DNA from: Coxiellaceae bacterium
GTDB lineage: Bacteria > Pseudomonadota > Gammaproteobacteria > Coxiellales > Coxiellaceae
Direction of reading: 5' to 3'
DNA length: 64,000 bases
Assembly: GCA_029212925.1 (NCBI GenBank)
Contig: JARGOB010000011.1
Coordinates: 1 to 64,000, forward strand
In this document: in pieces, positions 24,526-33,598 of the stretch
Position numbering within the stretch: the first letter of the stretch is position 1
Layout of the letters: each line of letters opens with the position of its first letter
Position numbers and translations under genes: made by a program
The notes under the pieces: generated by a model
What the model was told of the DNA's origin: nothing
Database searches by the model: none
Seen by the model: the letters and a program-made list of their open reading frames with translations, nothing else

Positions 24526-26930
24526 GACTTCCCCCCGTTAAGAAACAATGGCAACCAGTTTTCAGGCAGATCTCCCACCGCTTTACGTATGATATCTAAC
24601 CGATCAATCGAAGCTTTGGTAGCCGACAATACCGGCAACAACTCGCCAAGACTTTTTAGATTTAAGGTAATTAATGATGATTCATGACCTTGTTTATATA
24701 ACATCAAACGTGATTGCGGTTCATTATGCTTTATCGCCATAAATTCAGATTCTGTTAAATTAAAACCATTCATGTAATGTTCTGGTTTCGCTTGTGGATT
24801 AGCAAAATAAAGATTGGTGGCACAATTATCCAAAATAGTATGGCTCAATGACGACGCAACAACACTCATCGGTGACTGCGTCGCCATAATCAAATGGCAA
24901 TTTAATTTACGTAATGTCGGCAGCCACTTCTTGAGTTTGTGTTGCCAATAACTATTATCCAAATATTGCCATGCTTCATCTAAAAAAACGGATGTTAACC
25001 GTCCATCCAGCTGACATTCCATGCGGTAAAATAAGTACATGCTCACCGCCGCTAATACATCAGGTGGCTCATTATCTAGAAAATGCGTCATATCAAACCC
25101 CATTTTATCTGAGACGTGCAAAGCATCCGCATCGTTATCAAATAAATAAGCATATTCGCCGGCGGGATTAACACCATCACTGCGCAACCAACGGCGCAAA
25201 CGTAGCCAACGCTCAAAAGTAACCGGTAGTATTTTTGATGCATTTGTCAGGTTGCGATGCTGCGGCGCCAACTGATCAAACGTGTAATCAATACAGCGCT
25301 GACAGTCCGTTATCACTGTTTCCGGAATATCAGTTTCATCTTGTTTTTTTATTAATTGCAGCAACCATTGCCTGCAAAAATATCGATTGTAGGCTGTATC
25401 CTCTAACTGCAAAGGATTAAATTTTATGGTTGAAGCGTGACCTGGTGATAACACGGCATAATAACCACCACTGGCTCGAATATAAATTTCTGCGCCACGG
25501 TTACGATCAAAAAACCAACTGCGCCCAGCGTATCGGTTCAATTGCGCATCAAAAAAGCACATCGCTACCGTTTTACCGCAACCATTACCACCAATCAGTG
25601 TGGAGTGACCAGGTGAAGGGTTATCAACAGGACCCTTAGCATGCAAATTAAACCACATCGGTGTCCGCGCTGGTGTTTCAACTAATGTTACTGCACCACC
25701 CAAATGATTTTTATTATAAAAGCCATTGCGGTAATTATGCAGTGGAAAAAAATCACAATAGTTGCTTGAACTAATTAAACTGGCACGCGCAATGTACTTT
25801 TGATTACCTGGTATTTGTGCCCAAAATGCCGCTTCTTGGCCCAAAGTCTCACGTACCGCTACCATGCCAGCATTCATATACCGCTTTATCGTTTCAGTAA
25901 CCAGCCCATCTAGCTGCCCTATCGTATCAGCTAACAACATCACTGTATTATGGTGATAACCCATCACCATTTTATCGCTGGCTAGCATATCACGAGCCGA
26001 GATTAAGGCATCAATTTGACTAATGGCAGCATCTTCGGCATTTTGCATTTTATTCGCATGGCGCTGAATTAGTTTATCTGCTTGCGCCTTAGTTTCAATC
26101 ACAAAACTGTGCGTTGCAATAAACTCACCATCCAGACGTAACAATGGATCAAGCATAATGCTAGCACTGTCACTGCAATAACGCTTTACTGATACCATTG
26201 CCGCGAAACGATAATCCGACTCAAGTGCGCCTTGAAATTGAATATAATCTCCAAATAACAATCGATATTTACTAATCAACGTTGATACATCTGCTTCAGC
26301 GTACAAACGTTCTGATGAGACATCCAAAGCTTGTCCAGCATTAATCACCAAGCTTACATAGCGAATAATATCTTTATCTAGCAATTGTGGCTTAAAGACT
26401 GACAATGACACCAACAATTGAGATGTGGCTTGTTGCAGTTGCTGTATGCCACTGTCGCGCTGCGCTTGTCGCAATTTTTGAATATAACGCTGACTGCCCG
26501 ACTTAAACCAATATTTAATGCCCGATTGTTTTGCCGAGACGAGTGGCTTATGAATAATAACCAGATACAGATCATTCATATACTGCGACGTAGATTGATT
26601 GCGATTAAAATAGCAGGTATTTATTTTTTGTGAAAATGCATTCGCGAATTCACCGCATAACGTGTTATCGACCCGCCGCCTATGCATCGTAGCCAACACA
26701 GCAAAGCGTGAATCCAGTGATGTTAAAGCACGATGCCACGTTGCTTTATATTGATTTATAATATCAGTAGTTTCTGTTTCAAAGGGCACTCCACCTAACT
26801 TAATCACAGAAAGCAAATCGCCATTGATGGTCTCTACGATGCTTTGCGAACAAAAATGACTAATCGCTAAATGCTGAGATACTACCGCCTCATCACGCAC
26901 ATACTTAACTACTGAATCAATAGGGTTCAT
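24519..26930 (-). CDS. virB4: Type IV secretion ATPase VirB4
   Basis: An 803-residue ATPase of the CagE/TrbE/VirB family. The N-terminal domain covers about 1-400. The nucleotide site is G-G-N-G-C-G-K-T (about residue 440), and Walker B lies in S-V-F-L-D-E-A-W-Q (about 660). The conserved M-A-T-Q-S-P and Q-A-K-P-E-H-Y follow. It supplies energy for pilin extraction and channel assembly. The start overlaps virB3 by 14 bp. Confidence 0.93.
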   Translation of the reverse strand: MNPIDSVVKYVRDEAVVSQHLAISHFCSQSIVETINGDLLSVIKLGGVPFETETTDIINQYKATWHRALTSLDSRFAVLATMHRRRVDNTLCGEFANAFSQKINTCYFNRNQSTSQYMNDLYLVIIHKPLVSAKQSGIKYWFKSGSQRYIQKLRQAQRDSGIQQLQQATSQLLVSLSVFKPQLLDKDIIRYVSLVINAGQALDVSSERLYAEADVSTLISKYRLLFGDYIQFQGALESDYRFAAMVSVKRYCSDSASIMLDPLLRLDGEFIATHSFVIETKAQADKLIQRHANKMQNAEDAAISQIDALISARDMLASDKMVMGYHHNTVMLLADTIGQLDGLVTETIKRYMNAGMVAVRETLGQEAAFWAQIPGNQKYIARASLISSSNYCDFFPLHNYRNGFYNKNHLGGAVTLVETPARTPMWFNLHAKGPVDNPSPGHSTLIGGNGCGKTVAMCFFDAQLNRYAGRSWFFDRNRGAEIYIRASGGYYAVLSPGHASTIKFNPLQLEDTAYNRYFCRQWLLQLIKKQDETDIPETVITDCQRCIDYTFDQLAPQHRNLTNASKILPVTFERWLRLRRWLRSDGVNPAGEYAYLFDNDADALHVSDKMGFDMTHFLDNEPPDVLAAVSMYLFYRMECQLDGRLTSVFLDEAWQYLDNSYWQHKLKKWLPTLRKLNCHLIMATQSPMSVVASSLSHTILDNCATNLYFANPQAKPEHYMNGFNLTESEFMAIKHNEPQSRLMLYKQGHESSLITLNLKSLGELLPVLSATKASIDRLDIIRKAVGDLPENWLPLFLNGGKSC

Positions 26931-27207
26931 AACACTGACACCCCCACAATGGCTTATTACGCACCGGCAAACATTCTGTTTTTTTAAATACTAAACGAAA
27001 AATATGATGATCCATTGCACAAACAATCACACCAAAAACATGCAATGGCATATATAACAGAAGAAAAAATGGTGATAAAAATAAAATATACCCGCATAAG
27101 GTTATCATCGCCGAGATGCCGAGGTATTCCATACTGATCCCCCACATCATCGCTGGGCGCGTTAAGCCAACAAACAGCGGACTAATCTCTAGTGAGGATT
27201 GCTGCAT
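26917..27207 (-). CDS. virB3: Type IV secretion protein VirB3
   Basis: The 96-residue protein carries the VirB3 N-terminal signature (P-L-F-V-G-L-T-R-P-A-M-M-W-G) and a long hydrophobic hairpin at about residues 30-65. I prefer the ATG at 27207, two bases past the virB2 stop, over an overlapping TTG at 27213. VirB3 works with VirB4 at the inner membrane and in some systems is fused to it. Confidence 0.88.
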   Translation of the reverse strand: MQQSSLEISPLFVGLTRPAMMWGISMEYLGISAMITLCGYILFLSPFFLLLYMPLHVFGVIVCAMDHHIFRLVFKKTECLPVRNKPLWGCQCYEPY

Positions 27208-27209
27208 TA

Positions 27210-27503
27210 TCAATTCCCCACACCCATTTTACGCGCGATATAACTAGCGCTAAATACGATACCGATACCAATCACTGTCGCAATAGCACGTTGTTTTGGA
27301 ATTTTACCCAATGCCAATGTGCCATAACCGACGCCGATAATGGCAACCACAAAAACTAATCGCGCAGGTGTCGAAGTTAATAAATCGATAAGACCACTTA
27401 AGACATTACTGATGACATCGCCACCCGCATCAGCAGCAAACGCAAGTTGAGGAAAGCTCATCACTATAAGATAAAAAAATTGTCGGTTCAAACATCGTCG
27501 CAT
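27210..27503 (-). CDS. virB2: Type IV secretion major pilin VirB2
   Basis: A 97-residue pro-pilin with a signal peptide (cleavage near A-F-A-A, residues 22-24), then two hydrophobic helices separated by a short polar loop (G-K-I-P-K-Q-R). This is the standard VirB2 fold. It is the first gene of the operon and has a strong GGAGGT before its ATG. The 142 bp upstream, shared with the divergent GrpB-GNAT gene, must contain the operon promoter; I could not assign clear -35/-10 boxes. Confidence 0.87.
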   Translation of the reverse strand: MRRCLNRQFFYLIVMSFPQLAFAADAGGDVISNVLSGLIDLLTSTPARLVFVVAIIGVGYGTLALGKIPKQRAIATVIGIGIVFSASYIARKMGVGN

Positions 27504-27645
27504 ACCTTACCTCCGCAGCAACTTATAAGATTAAAAAATCGAACCGATCACGCAATGCAGACAGACTGCCAAAAAATAATGTCGGCGTCTATACCGTATT
27601 TTTAATTGCATTGCTTATTTTTTCGAATTACCCGATAATTACAAT

Positions 27646-28701
27646 ATGATTACACTGTCCCCCTACAGCCCTCATTGGCAACAAGCTTTTTTGCAAGAGT
27701 CCGCGTGGCTTAAGCAGCAGATCGGCGATGTCATCGCTGATATACAACACATTGGCAGTACGGCAATCGGTGGTATACAAGCCAAGCCTGTGATAGATAT
27801 ACTCGTGGGTGTCCATGATCTGCAACAGTTCAATCAATCTCACATTCAAAAGCTCACCAATGGCGACTATGAATATATCGATAAATATGAAAAAGACTTA
27901 CCCTTTCGACGTTTTTTTATAAAAGATAACGAGCATGGTTTACGCACGCATCAAATCCACCTGGTCAATATCAATTCAGCCTGGTGGTTTCGTCATATTT
28001 TATTCCGTGACTATATGCGTCGCTACCCAGCACAAGCCAAAAGCTACGAGGCATTAAAACTAAAACTGGCGCCACAATTTGATGACAGCGGTGAGTATGC
28101 TTTTGCTAAGTCCGAATACGTAGAGGATATCAACAAACTCGCCTACTTTGATTGGACCATCAACAAGCCTTTTGCCACCACTGAGCGCCTACAAGGCTAT
28201 ATTGTTGAACCCGCATGCCTTGATGACTTTTGCAATATGCACCACAATCCTGATTTTATTGCTTGTTATGGCGTCGAACTATCACGCGATAGAATCAAAA
28301 CTGTATTAACCAAAGATGTTGAGCACTGGGATCAGTATCAATTTGGACCAATGGCTTGGTTTGAAAATCTTAGCCATCAATTTGTTGGAAAAGGCGGCCT
28401 ACGCCATATTGAATTGTTAGGGAAACCTGAAACCGAACTCGCTTATGCTTTAATGCCAGGCTTTTGGGGACAAGGGCTGGCCAAGCAGATTGGTGACTAT
28501 GCGCTTAACCTGGCCTTTAATCAACTGAAGTTAGACAGCGTTATCTGTTTTACCAGTGAAGCAAACAAACAATCGTTACGTGTGATTGAAAAGCTAGGTT
28601 TCGAATATGAACAGTCTTTTGACCATTGCGGCATTAAGCACCGCTTACATCGATTAAGTCAAAGTAGCCACCTCGACACGCACCGCACCGCGACTGACTG
28701 A
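27646..28701 (+). CDS. GrpB-domain and GNAT acetyltransferase fusion
   Basis: This is a two-domain protein of 351 residues. Residues 1-170 form a GrpB/UPF0157 domain of the nucleotidyltransferase fold, with H-I-G-S-T-A and the acidic K-P-V-I-D-I-L-V motif near residues 35-50. Residues about 185-345 form a RimJ/RimL-type GNAT domain, with the acetyl-CoA loop region G-F-W-G-Q-G-L-A-K-Q and the N-K-Q-S-L-R-V-I-E-K-L-G-F helix. Substrates are unknown. GrpB is sometimes fused to dephospho-CoA kinase in other bacteria. The 3' end overlaps the convergent rlpA gene by 48 bp. Confidence 0.82.
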   Translation: MITLSPYSPHWQQAFLQESAWLKQQIGDVIADIQHIGSTAIGGIQAKPVIDILVGVHDLQQFNQSHIQKLTNGDYEYIDKYEKDLPFRRFFIKDNEHGLRTHQIHLVNINSAWWFRHILFRDYMRRYPAQAKSYEALKLKLAPQFDDSGEYAFAKSEYVEDINKLAYFDWTINKPFATTERLQGYIVEPACLDDFCNMHHNPDFIACYGVELSRDRIKTVLTKDVEHWDQYQFGPMAWFENLSHQFVGKGGLRHIELLGKPETELAYALMPGFWGQGLAKQIGDYALNLAFNQLKLDSVICFTSEANKQSLRVIEKLGFEYEQSFDHCGIKHRLHRLSQSSHLDTHRTATD

Positions 28702-29100
28702 ATGCAACTTCTTTGCAGCCAAGTAAGACAAATCAATGATACGTTTACCAACGAACGGGCCACGATCAGTAATTTTAACTATCACTGAACGGTGGTTACG
28801 TAAATTAGTGACTTTGACCATACTACCCAACGGCAAAACTTTACTCGCCGCTGTCATGGCATACATATTGTATCGTTTACCGTTCGCCGCGCGCCGCCCC
28901 TGAAATCCTGGACCATACCACGAGGCAATACCACGCTTCTTATAATGATGCGCACTACGGTGCGTTAACACACGATAATAGTGACCCTTTACGCGGTATC
29001 CATAAGCATAATGTTTACGTGACGCCGCAAATGACATTTGCGACATAAATACCATTAAAGCCGCGAAAACCACAGCTATGACTCTATTCACTCCACTCAC
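28654..29100 (-). CDS. rlpA: RlpA-like septal-ring protein / lytic transglycosylase
   Basis: The 148-residue secreted protein has a signal peptide (cleavage around S-F-A-A, residue 25), a basic His/Tyr-rich linker and one double-psi beta-barrel: the start G-I-A-S-W-Y-G-P-G-F-Q-G-R-R, then T-D-R-G-P-F and I-D-L-S-Y-L-A-A. It lacks the lipobox and SPOR domain of E. coli RlpA, so it is a short form. Catalytic E and D equivalents should be in the barrel (family knowledge). The start is GTG. Its C-terminal 15 codons overlap the GrpB-GNAT gene. Confidence 0.8.
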   Translation of the reverse strand: MSGVNRVIAVVFAALMVFMSQMSFAASRKHYAYGYRVKGHYYRVLTHRSAHHYKKRGIASWYGPGFQGRRAANGKRYNMYAMTAASKVLPLGSMVKVTNLRNHRSVIVKITDRGPFVGKRIIDLSYLAAKKLHSVSRGAVRVEVATLT

Positions 29101-29328
29101 CCTATATTCTCTCGTTCAATAATGTGCCACATTCTAGCAAACATTGCTTCACAGGGAAAACCTGATACCATGTCACAGCCTAGAATTACGTGATAAAGCG
29201 ACCTGCGGCGTTAAATGCTCACTTGTAATCCTCATTTACGCACTAGTAAACTCCGGTTACTCGCTCACATTTGCCTTGCAAGTCAACTTTTCACGTCATT
29301 CTAGAAAAACAGCTAAAGGTGACAAAAC

Positions 29329-30192
29329 GTGACAAACGAACAGGACAGCATTCAGCATTTTATCTTCGACAATAAATCCATTCGCGGTATCTTGGTGCGA
29401 CTCGATCAATCGTTACAAACCATTATGCAACAGCATGAATACCCCACCACTGTTAATGGCCTATTAGCCGAATGCTTAGCGGCCACTGCCTTGATGATGT
29501 CGACCGTTAAATTTAAAGGCAAGCTCATTGTACAGCTGCAAAACCAAGGCGCTATCTCCTTATTAGTCACCAAGTGCAATGATCAACTCGGCTTATCCGG
29601 CTTAGCCAAATGGGATGAAACGGTTGAAATCAAAGACCTTGAATCCACCTTAGACCAAGGCAAATTGGTCATGACATTTTTACAAGACAACAAAACCGAG
29701 CCCTACCAAAGCATCGTACCGATTCAGCAACAAACCGTGGCCGGAGCGCTAGAAGATTACTTTGTTCAATCCGAACAATTACCAACCAAATTCTGGATTA
29801 AATCTAATGGCAAACAGGCCATAGGCATGTTATTACAATTACTGCCTGAACAAGACGCGGAAATTACCACGGATAGCCAAGACTTTTATTTAGAAACAGC
29901 GAAGTTCGCCGATCAAGATATTACCGAACAATTTGACTCACTCGATAATGAAGCATTGCTGCAACAGCTATTTAGCAGCCAAGATATTCGCTTGTTCGAA
30001 CAAAAGCCGGTCAGCTTTCATTGCGACTGCAGCTTAGAGCGCATGCAAAATGCCATTATTACCTTAGGTAAAGAAGAGGCATACGATATCCTTAACGAGA
30101 AACACAGCATACAAGTCAGTTGTGATTTTTGTGCAAAAGCGTATGACTTTACCCGCGGTGATGTCGATACTATATTTGAGTCAACAAAATAA
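29329..30192 (+). CDS. hslO: Redox-regulated chaperone Hsp33
   Basis: A 287-residue holdase activated by oxidation and unfolding. The C-terminal zinc switch is visible as C-D-C (about residue 232) and C-D-F-C (about 264). The N-terminal domain has the family pattern L-A-A-T-A-L-M-M-S-T and the G-A-L-E-D-Y-F-V-Q-S-E-Q linker. The start is GTG with AAAGGTG upstream. It leads a same-strand run with xseB and ispA (9-bp gap). The 228 bp upstream contain only an imperfect hairpin (ATTTAC/GTAAAC near 29232-29252). Confidence 0.93.
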   Translation: MTNEQDSIQHFIFDNKSIRGILVRLDQSLQTIMQQHEYPTTVNGLLAECLAATALMMSTVKFKGKLIVQLQNQGAISLLVTKCNDQLGLSGLAKWDETVEIKDLESTLDQGKLVMTFLQDNKTEPYQSIVPIQQQTVAGALEDYFVQSEQLPTKFWIKSNGKQAIGMLLQLLPEQDAEITTDSQDFYLETAKFADQDITEQFDSLDNEALLQQLFSSQDIRLFEQKPVSFHCDCSLERMQNAIITLGKEEAYDILNEKHSIQVSCDFCAKAYDFTRGDVDTIFESTK

Positions 30193-30201
30193 GGTTACCC
30201 A

Positions 30202-30453
30202 ATGAGCACAGAAAAAACCTCAAAAGCTGCAGATACAAAAAAACCAAATTTAGAAAAAGACTTGACTGCATTAGAAACATTGATTGAACAAATGGAAGGT
30301 GGCGACATCAGTTTAGACCAATCATTAAAGCACTTTGAAAAAGGCGTGAAGCTAGTCAAGCAATGTCAACAAGCGTTAACTGAAACCGAACAGAAAGTAA
30401 AAATTCTCATCGATAATCATCTACAGGACTTTGACGATGACACAACCGACTAA
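30202..30453 (+). CDS. xseB: Exodeoxyribonuclease VII small subunit
   Basis: An 83-residue protein with the XseB signature: D-L-T-A-L-E-T-L-I-E-Q-M-E-G-G-D-I-S-L-D (about residues 20-39) and C-Q-Q-A-L-T-E-T-E-Q-K-V near 55-66. It forms a coiled-coil complex with XseA. The 17-bp overlap with ispA downstream is the usual xseB-ispA arrangement in gammaproteobacteria; dxs, often third, is absent here. Confidence 0.94.
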   Translation: MSTEKTSKAADTKKPNLEKDLTALETLIEQMEGGDISLDQSLKHFEKGVKLVKQCQQALTETEQKVKILIDNHLQDFDDDTTD

Positions 30454-31345
30454 GGATTACTTAACGCAAGATCATTTACAGCATTACCAAGATCGTATTA
30501 ACGAACTGATGCTATGCCATTTAGATCAAGCAATGTCCGTACCTGCGCAGTTACAAAAAGCTATCCGCTACAGTGTGGCGCAAGGTGGTAAACGATTGCG
30601 CCCGTGCTTAGTCTATATGGTTGCCGAGTTATTTAATGTTAATGAATGCAGCTGCGATGCCGCTGCAATGGCGGTTGAGTATATTCATACTTACTCATTA
30701 ATCCATGATGACCTACCTGCCATGGACGATGATGATATCCGTCGCGGCCAACCCAGTTGCCATATTGCGTTTGATGAAGCCACGGCGATTCTTGCTGGTG
30801 ACGGCCTGCAAAGCCTAGCGTTTGAAACGCTAGCGATTGATAGCCCATGGCATACGGCTGAACAACAATTGCAAATGGTGGTGACACTTAGCCAAGCAAT
30901 TGGTCCTGCTGGTATGGTCGGTGGTCAGGCGTTAGATATCGATGCGGAAAACAAAACCATTAGCGCCGATGAACTGCAAACCATTCACCGATTAAAAACC
31001 GGTGCACTGATCAAAGCCAGCATATTATTGGGTGCACAGTGTGCACACGTGGAAGATGCGTTAACATTAAATGCGTTAAGCAAATACGGTCAACACATCG
31101 GCCTTGCCTTTCAGATTCACGATGATATTTTGGATGTTAGTCAGGACACAAAAACACTGGGCAAACCCAGCCAATCCGACCAACAAGCCAATAAATCGAC
31201 TTACGTCAGCACATTGGGTTTTGAGCAAGCACAACAATTACGTGATGAGCACTTGCAACAATCTTTAGATGCACTAAACACCCTGAGTGCCGATACTGAA
31301 AGCTTACAAAAACTCACCCATTACCTGGTGCAACGGGTGTATTGA
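30437..31345 (+). CDS. ispA: Farnesyl diphosphate synthase
   Basis: A short-chain prenyltransferase of about 302 residues that makes farnesyl diphosphate for quinones and undecaprenyl carriers. The first aspartate-rich motif is in L-I-H-D-D-L-P-A-M-D-D-D-D (about residue 88) and the second in F-Q-I-H-D-D-I-L-D (about 230). G-G-K-R-L-R-P-C is present for diphosphate binding. I chose the ATG at 30437 over the TTG at 30431. It overlaps xseB by 17 bp. Confidence 0.92.
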   Translation: MTQPTKDYLTQDHLQHYQDRINELMLCHLDQAMSVPAQLQKAIRYSVAQGGKRLRPCLVYMVAELFNVNECSCDAAAMAVEYIHTYSLIHDDLPAMDDDDIRRGQPSCHIAFDEATAILAGDGLQSLAFETLAIDSPWHTAEQQLQMVVTLSQAIGPAGMVGGQALDIDAENKTISADELQTIHRLKTGALIKASILLGAQCAHVEDALTLNALSKYGQHIGLAFQIHDDILDVSQDTKTLGKPSQSDQQANKSTYVSTLGFEQAQQLRDEHLQQSLDALNTLSADTESLQKLTHYLVQRVY

Positions 31346-31361
31346 CCGTATTATTAACTTA

Positions 31362-31703
31362 CTAAACGTTGGTAGAACGCGGATATAACAAATCAGAAGC
31401 ATCCTCATTAGGCTGCTCTCGTGCATCAACAGTACCTGGCCCGCCATTACTTAAGAAACCCATCTGAAATTGTTGCTGTCGCTCAGATGGCTTTGGTTTA
31501 CAACATTTATATAAGCCATATGCCGCTGCGCCTACCACCACCAAATCAACAACCGCCAACGCTGCAAGCCCTACAATACCACCAGCACTTTCTGGTGACT
31601 TCCAGTATGCATTACCGCCTACTAGATTGACTGCCAGCACAAACATTGTTGATAATTCCACACCAAAACCACAATCTCTTGATTGATCTCTATTCCTAGA
31701 CAT
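31362..31703 (-). CDS. Small orphan two-TM protein, MSR start
   Basis: The 113-residue product has two hydrophobic stretches (about 17-32 and 40-64), a C-C motif right after the second, and a polar C-terminal tail. No family is recognised. It begins Met-Ser-Arg from ATGTCTAGG, close to the ATGTCTAGA starts of other orphan genes here, with GAGGTG as Shine-Dalgarno. It converges on ispA at a 16-bp distance. Confidence 0.5.
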   Translation of the reverse strand: MSRNRDQSRDCGFGVELSTMFVLAVNLVGGNAYWKSPESAGGIVGLAALAVVDLVVVGAAAYGLYKCCKPKPSERQQQFQMGFLSNGGPGTVDAREQPNEDASDLLYPRSTNV

Positions 31704-31816
31704 ATATTTTCACCTCACGTTATTAACTCTTACACACATTATTTTTTATTTTATAATCCAGGAGTATATTACATATGTGAATAAATAAGTGCAAGCATCG
31801 TTAGAAGACTTAATGT

Positions 31817-32578
31817 TCACTTAAGCATTTTACCTAAGCGCAATATTAGCGGAAACCTAACGGTTCGAGGTGCTTGTTTATCAGGCCAGAGGTTTTCAAT
31901 TTTCGGCATCATAAATGTTTCAATTGGATTTTCATTGTATTTTTTCATATGGATTTTCACCGCTGACCAGGTATTTAAATAACTCAAATAGTCATGGTAA
32001 TTCCACTGCACTTCCATGGTAAATCGTTGAGGCAATATTTCATCAAAAGGAAAGCCAATACTTTGATAGCCATCATTTAAACTTTTGCGCTCCATGGCCC
32101 AACATTCTTTTTGCCACAAATAATCAAAACAAAAATCATTATATACAGTATCCACCGCTTTAATGTCGGTAATCGCTGTATTATACCCAACAATAGCGAT
32201 AACACCCCCAGGTTGCAAAACACGCCTTACCTCAGCAAAGAAACCGTCAAGATCAAACCAATGCAATGCTTGAAAAACGGTAACCAAGCTAACACTCTCG
32301 TCACCTAAGCTGCTGCTCTCTGCAGTCGCCACACGGTAAGTAATATTATCTACAGCTTCGGCTTGCTCAATTTGTTGTGCACTGGCATCAGTTGCCATTA
32401 CCTCATCAAAATAATGAGCCAAACCTTTTGCCCCTTGACCATTGCCAGTGCCGCAATCCCATGCAGCTTTTGTACTAGCCACCAAACCAGCCAAGTAATT
32501 AAACAAGGCATCTGGATAGGTTGGACGAAAGTTTTTATAATCATCCGCATGACCGGAGAAAAAATCTCTAAATGTCAT
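31817..32578 (-). CDS. Class I SAM-dependent methyltransferase
   Basis: This methyltransferase of about 253 residues begins T-F-R-D-F-F-S-G-H-A-D-D-Y and has the SAM motif W-D-C-G-T-G-N-G-Q near residue 40, motif II around V-S-L-V-T-V-F-Q-A-L-H-W-F (about 98), and V-L-Q-P-G-G-V (about 122). It resembles the Methyltransf_11 trans-aconitate/ubiquinone type; the substrate is unknown. The ATG at 32578 follows AAAAGGAG; an upstream TTG is less likely. It overlaps lplA by 4 bp, so the two are probably cotranscribed. Confidence 0.8.
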   Translation of the reverse strand: MTFRDFFSGHADDYKNFRPTYPDALFNYLAGLVASTKAAWDCGTGNGQGAKGLAHYFDEVMATDASAQQIEQAEAVDNITYRVATAESSSLGDESVSLVTVFQALHWFDLDGFFAEVRRVLQPGGVIAIVGYNTAITDIKAVDTVYNDFCFDYLWQKECWAMERKSLNDGYQSIGFPFDEILPQRFTMEVQWNYHDYLSYLNTWSAVKIHMKKYNENPIETFMMPKIENLWPDKQAPRTVRFPLILRLGKMLK

Positions 32579-33591
32579 ACCACACTCCTTTTCAACCAAG
32601 TTTGAATTTCTTCTATTTTAACTGCTTCTGCAGGATACTTAGAGAATATTACCAACCCCATCACTTCAATCGATGCGGGACCATAAGCCTTTGCTACTAA
32701 AGCCTCTGCATAGTCATCCAGCCACTCTGACTGCAAAGCATCCGTATATATCTTAGCTTGCTCAATCACACCATTCTTAACTACCAACTGCACATCCACC
32801 ACACCCCAATCAAAACGATGATCAAAGTGATGGGTAAATTCTAACGTATGACCATATAACCAATCCCAAGACTGTAAGTGCTGGTAATGCTGCTCCAATG
32901 CTTCAATTTGTTGTAATCGCTCAGGTGATAGTAACGTTACCTCAACGTCAGTATCGTAACATTGTCGAAATTGTGCAATGATCTGCTCACTGACATTATC
33001 ATGTGTCATAGCAGAATTTAATTCCGAAAGATTTGTAACACGCGATTTTACTGATGCAATACCTTTAGCTTTAAGTTTCTTTTTATTTGGATTGAGATAA
33101 TCACTAAGCCGCGTTAAGTCAGCATTCAATAGTAGCGTTCCATGATGAAACGCACGATCGGCTTTTTCTTTAAATGCATTGCCTGAAATTTTTCGCGGCT
33201 CTGGCTCGCAAGTAATAATATCATTGCGTCCAGAGAACTCCGTATCAACACCCAATGATTGCAAAGCAGCAATAATCATTGATAAATTACGCTTTTTATC
33301 GTACGCCTTTTTTTTAGATAAAAACGTAAAATTGGTATTACCCAAATCATGATACACGGCACCGCCACCACTTTGACGTCGCGCTAAATGCACATCATCT
33401 TGCTTCATTTTTTCTAAATTACATTCCAACCACGGGTTCTGCGAACGACCAATCACCACCGTGTCACGATTACGCCATAAGAATAATGCTTGCTCAACGT
33501 CTTGCAGATCTTGAAAGAGCCACTCTTCAGTCGCTAAATTAAACCAAGGGTTATGTGATTCGGAAATATAAATTTTAGTACGTGCCATCAT
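32575..33591 (-). CDS. lplA: Lipoate-protein ligase A
   Basis: A 338-residue enzyme that attaches scavenged lipoate to E2 and GcvH proteins. Typical motifs are N-P-W-F-N-L-A-T-E-E-W-L, V-I-G-R-S-Q-N-P-W (about 47), R-R-Q-S-G-G-G-A-V-Y-H-D (about 71-82) and K-I-S-G-N-A-F (about 134). The full-length C-terminal domain is present. Targets in this window would be the two lipoyl domains of AceF. It sits between bioC-like and methyltransferase genes on one strand with tight spacing. Confidence 0.92.
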   Translation of the reverse strand: MMARTKIYISESHNPWFNLATEEWLFQDLQDVEQALFLWRNRDTVVIGRSQNPWLECNLEKMKQDDVHLARRQSGGGAVYHDLGNTNFTFLSKKKAYDKKRNLSMIIAALQSLGVDTEFSGRNDIITCEPEPRKISGNAFKEKADRAFHHGTLLLNADLTRLSDYLNPNKKKLKAKGIASVKSRVTNLSELNSAMTHDNVSEQIIAQFRQCYDTDVEVTLLSPERLQQIEALEQHYQHLQSWDWLYGHTLEFTHHFDHRFDWGVVDVQLVVKNGVIEQAKIYTDALQSEWLDDYAEALVAKAYGPASIEVMGLVIFSKYPAEAVKIEEIQTWLKRSVV

Positions 33592-33598
33592 AGCACTC

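Noticed and set aside
29101..29328. Hidden small gene or RNA before hslO
   Set aside because: Only an imperfect ATTTAC/GTAAAC hairpin and no ORF with a ribosome site; a structured RNA could not be supported.
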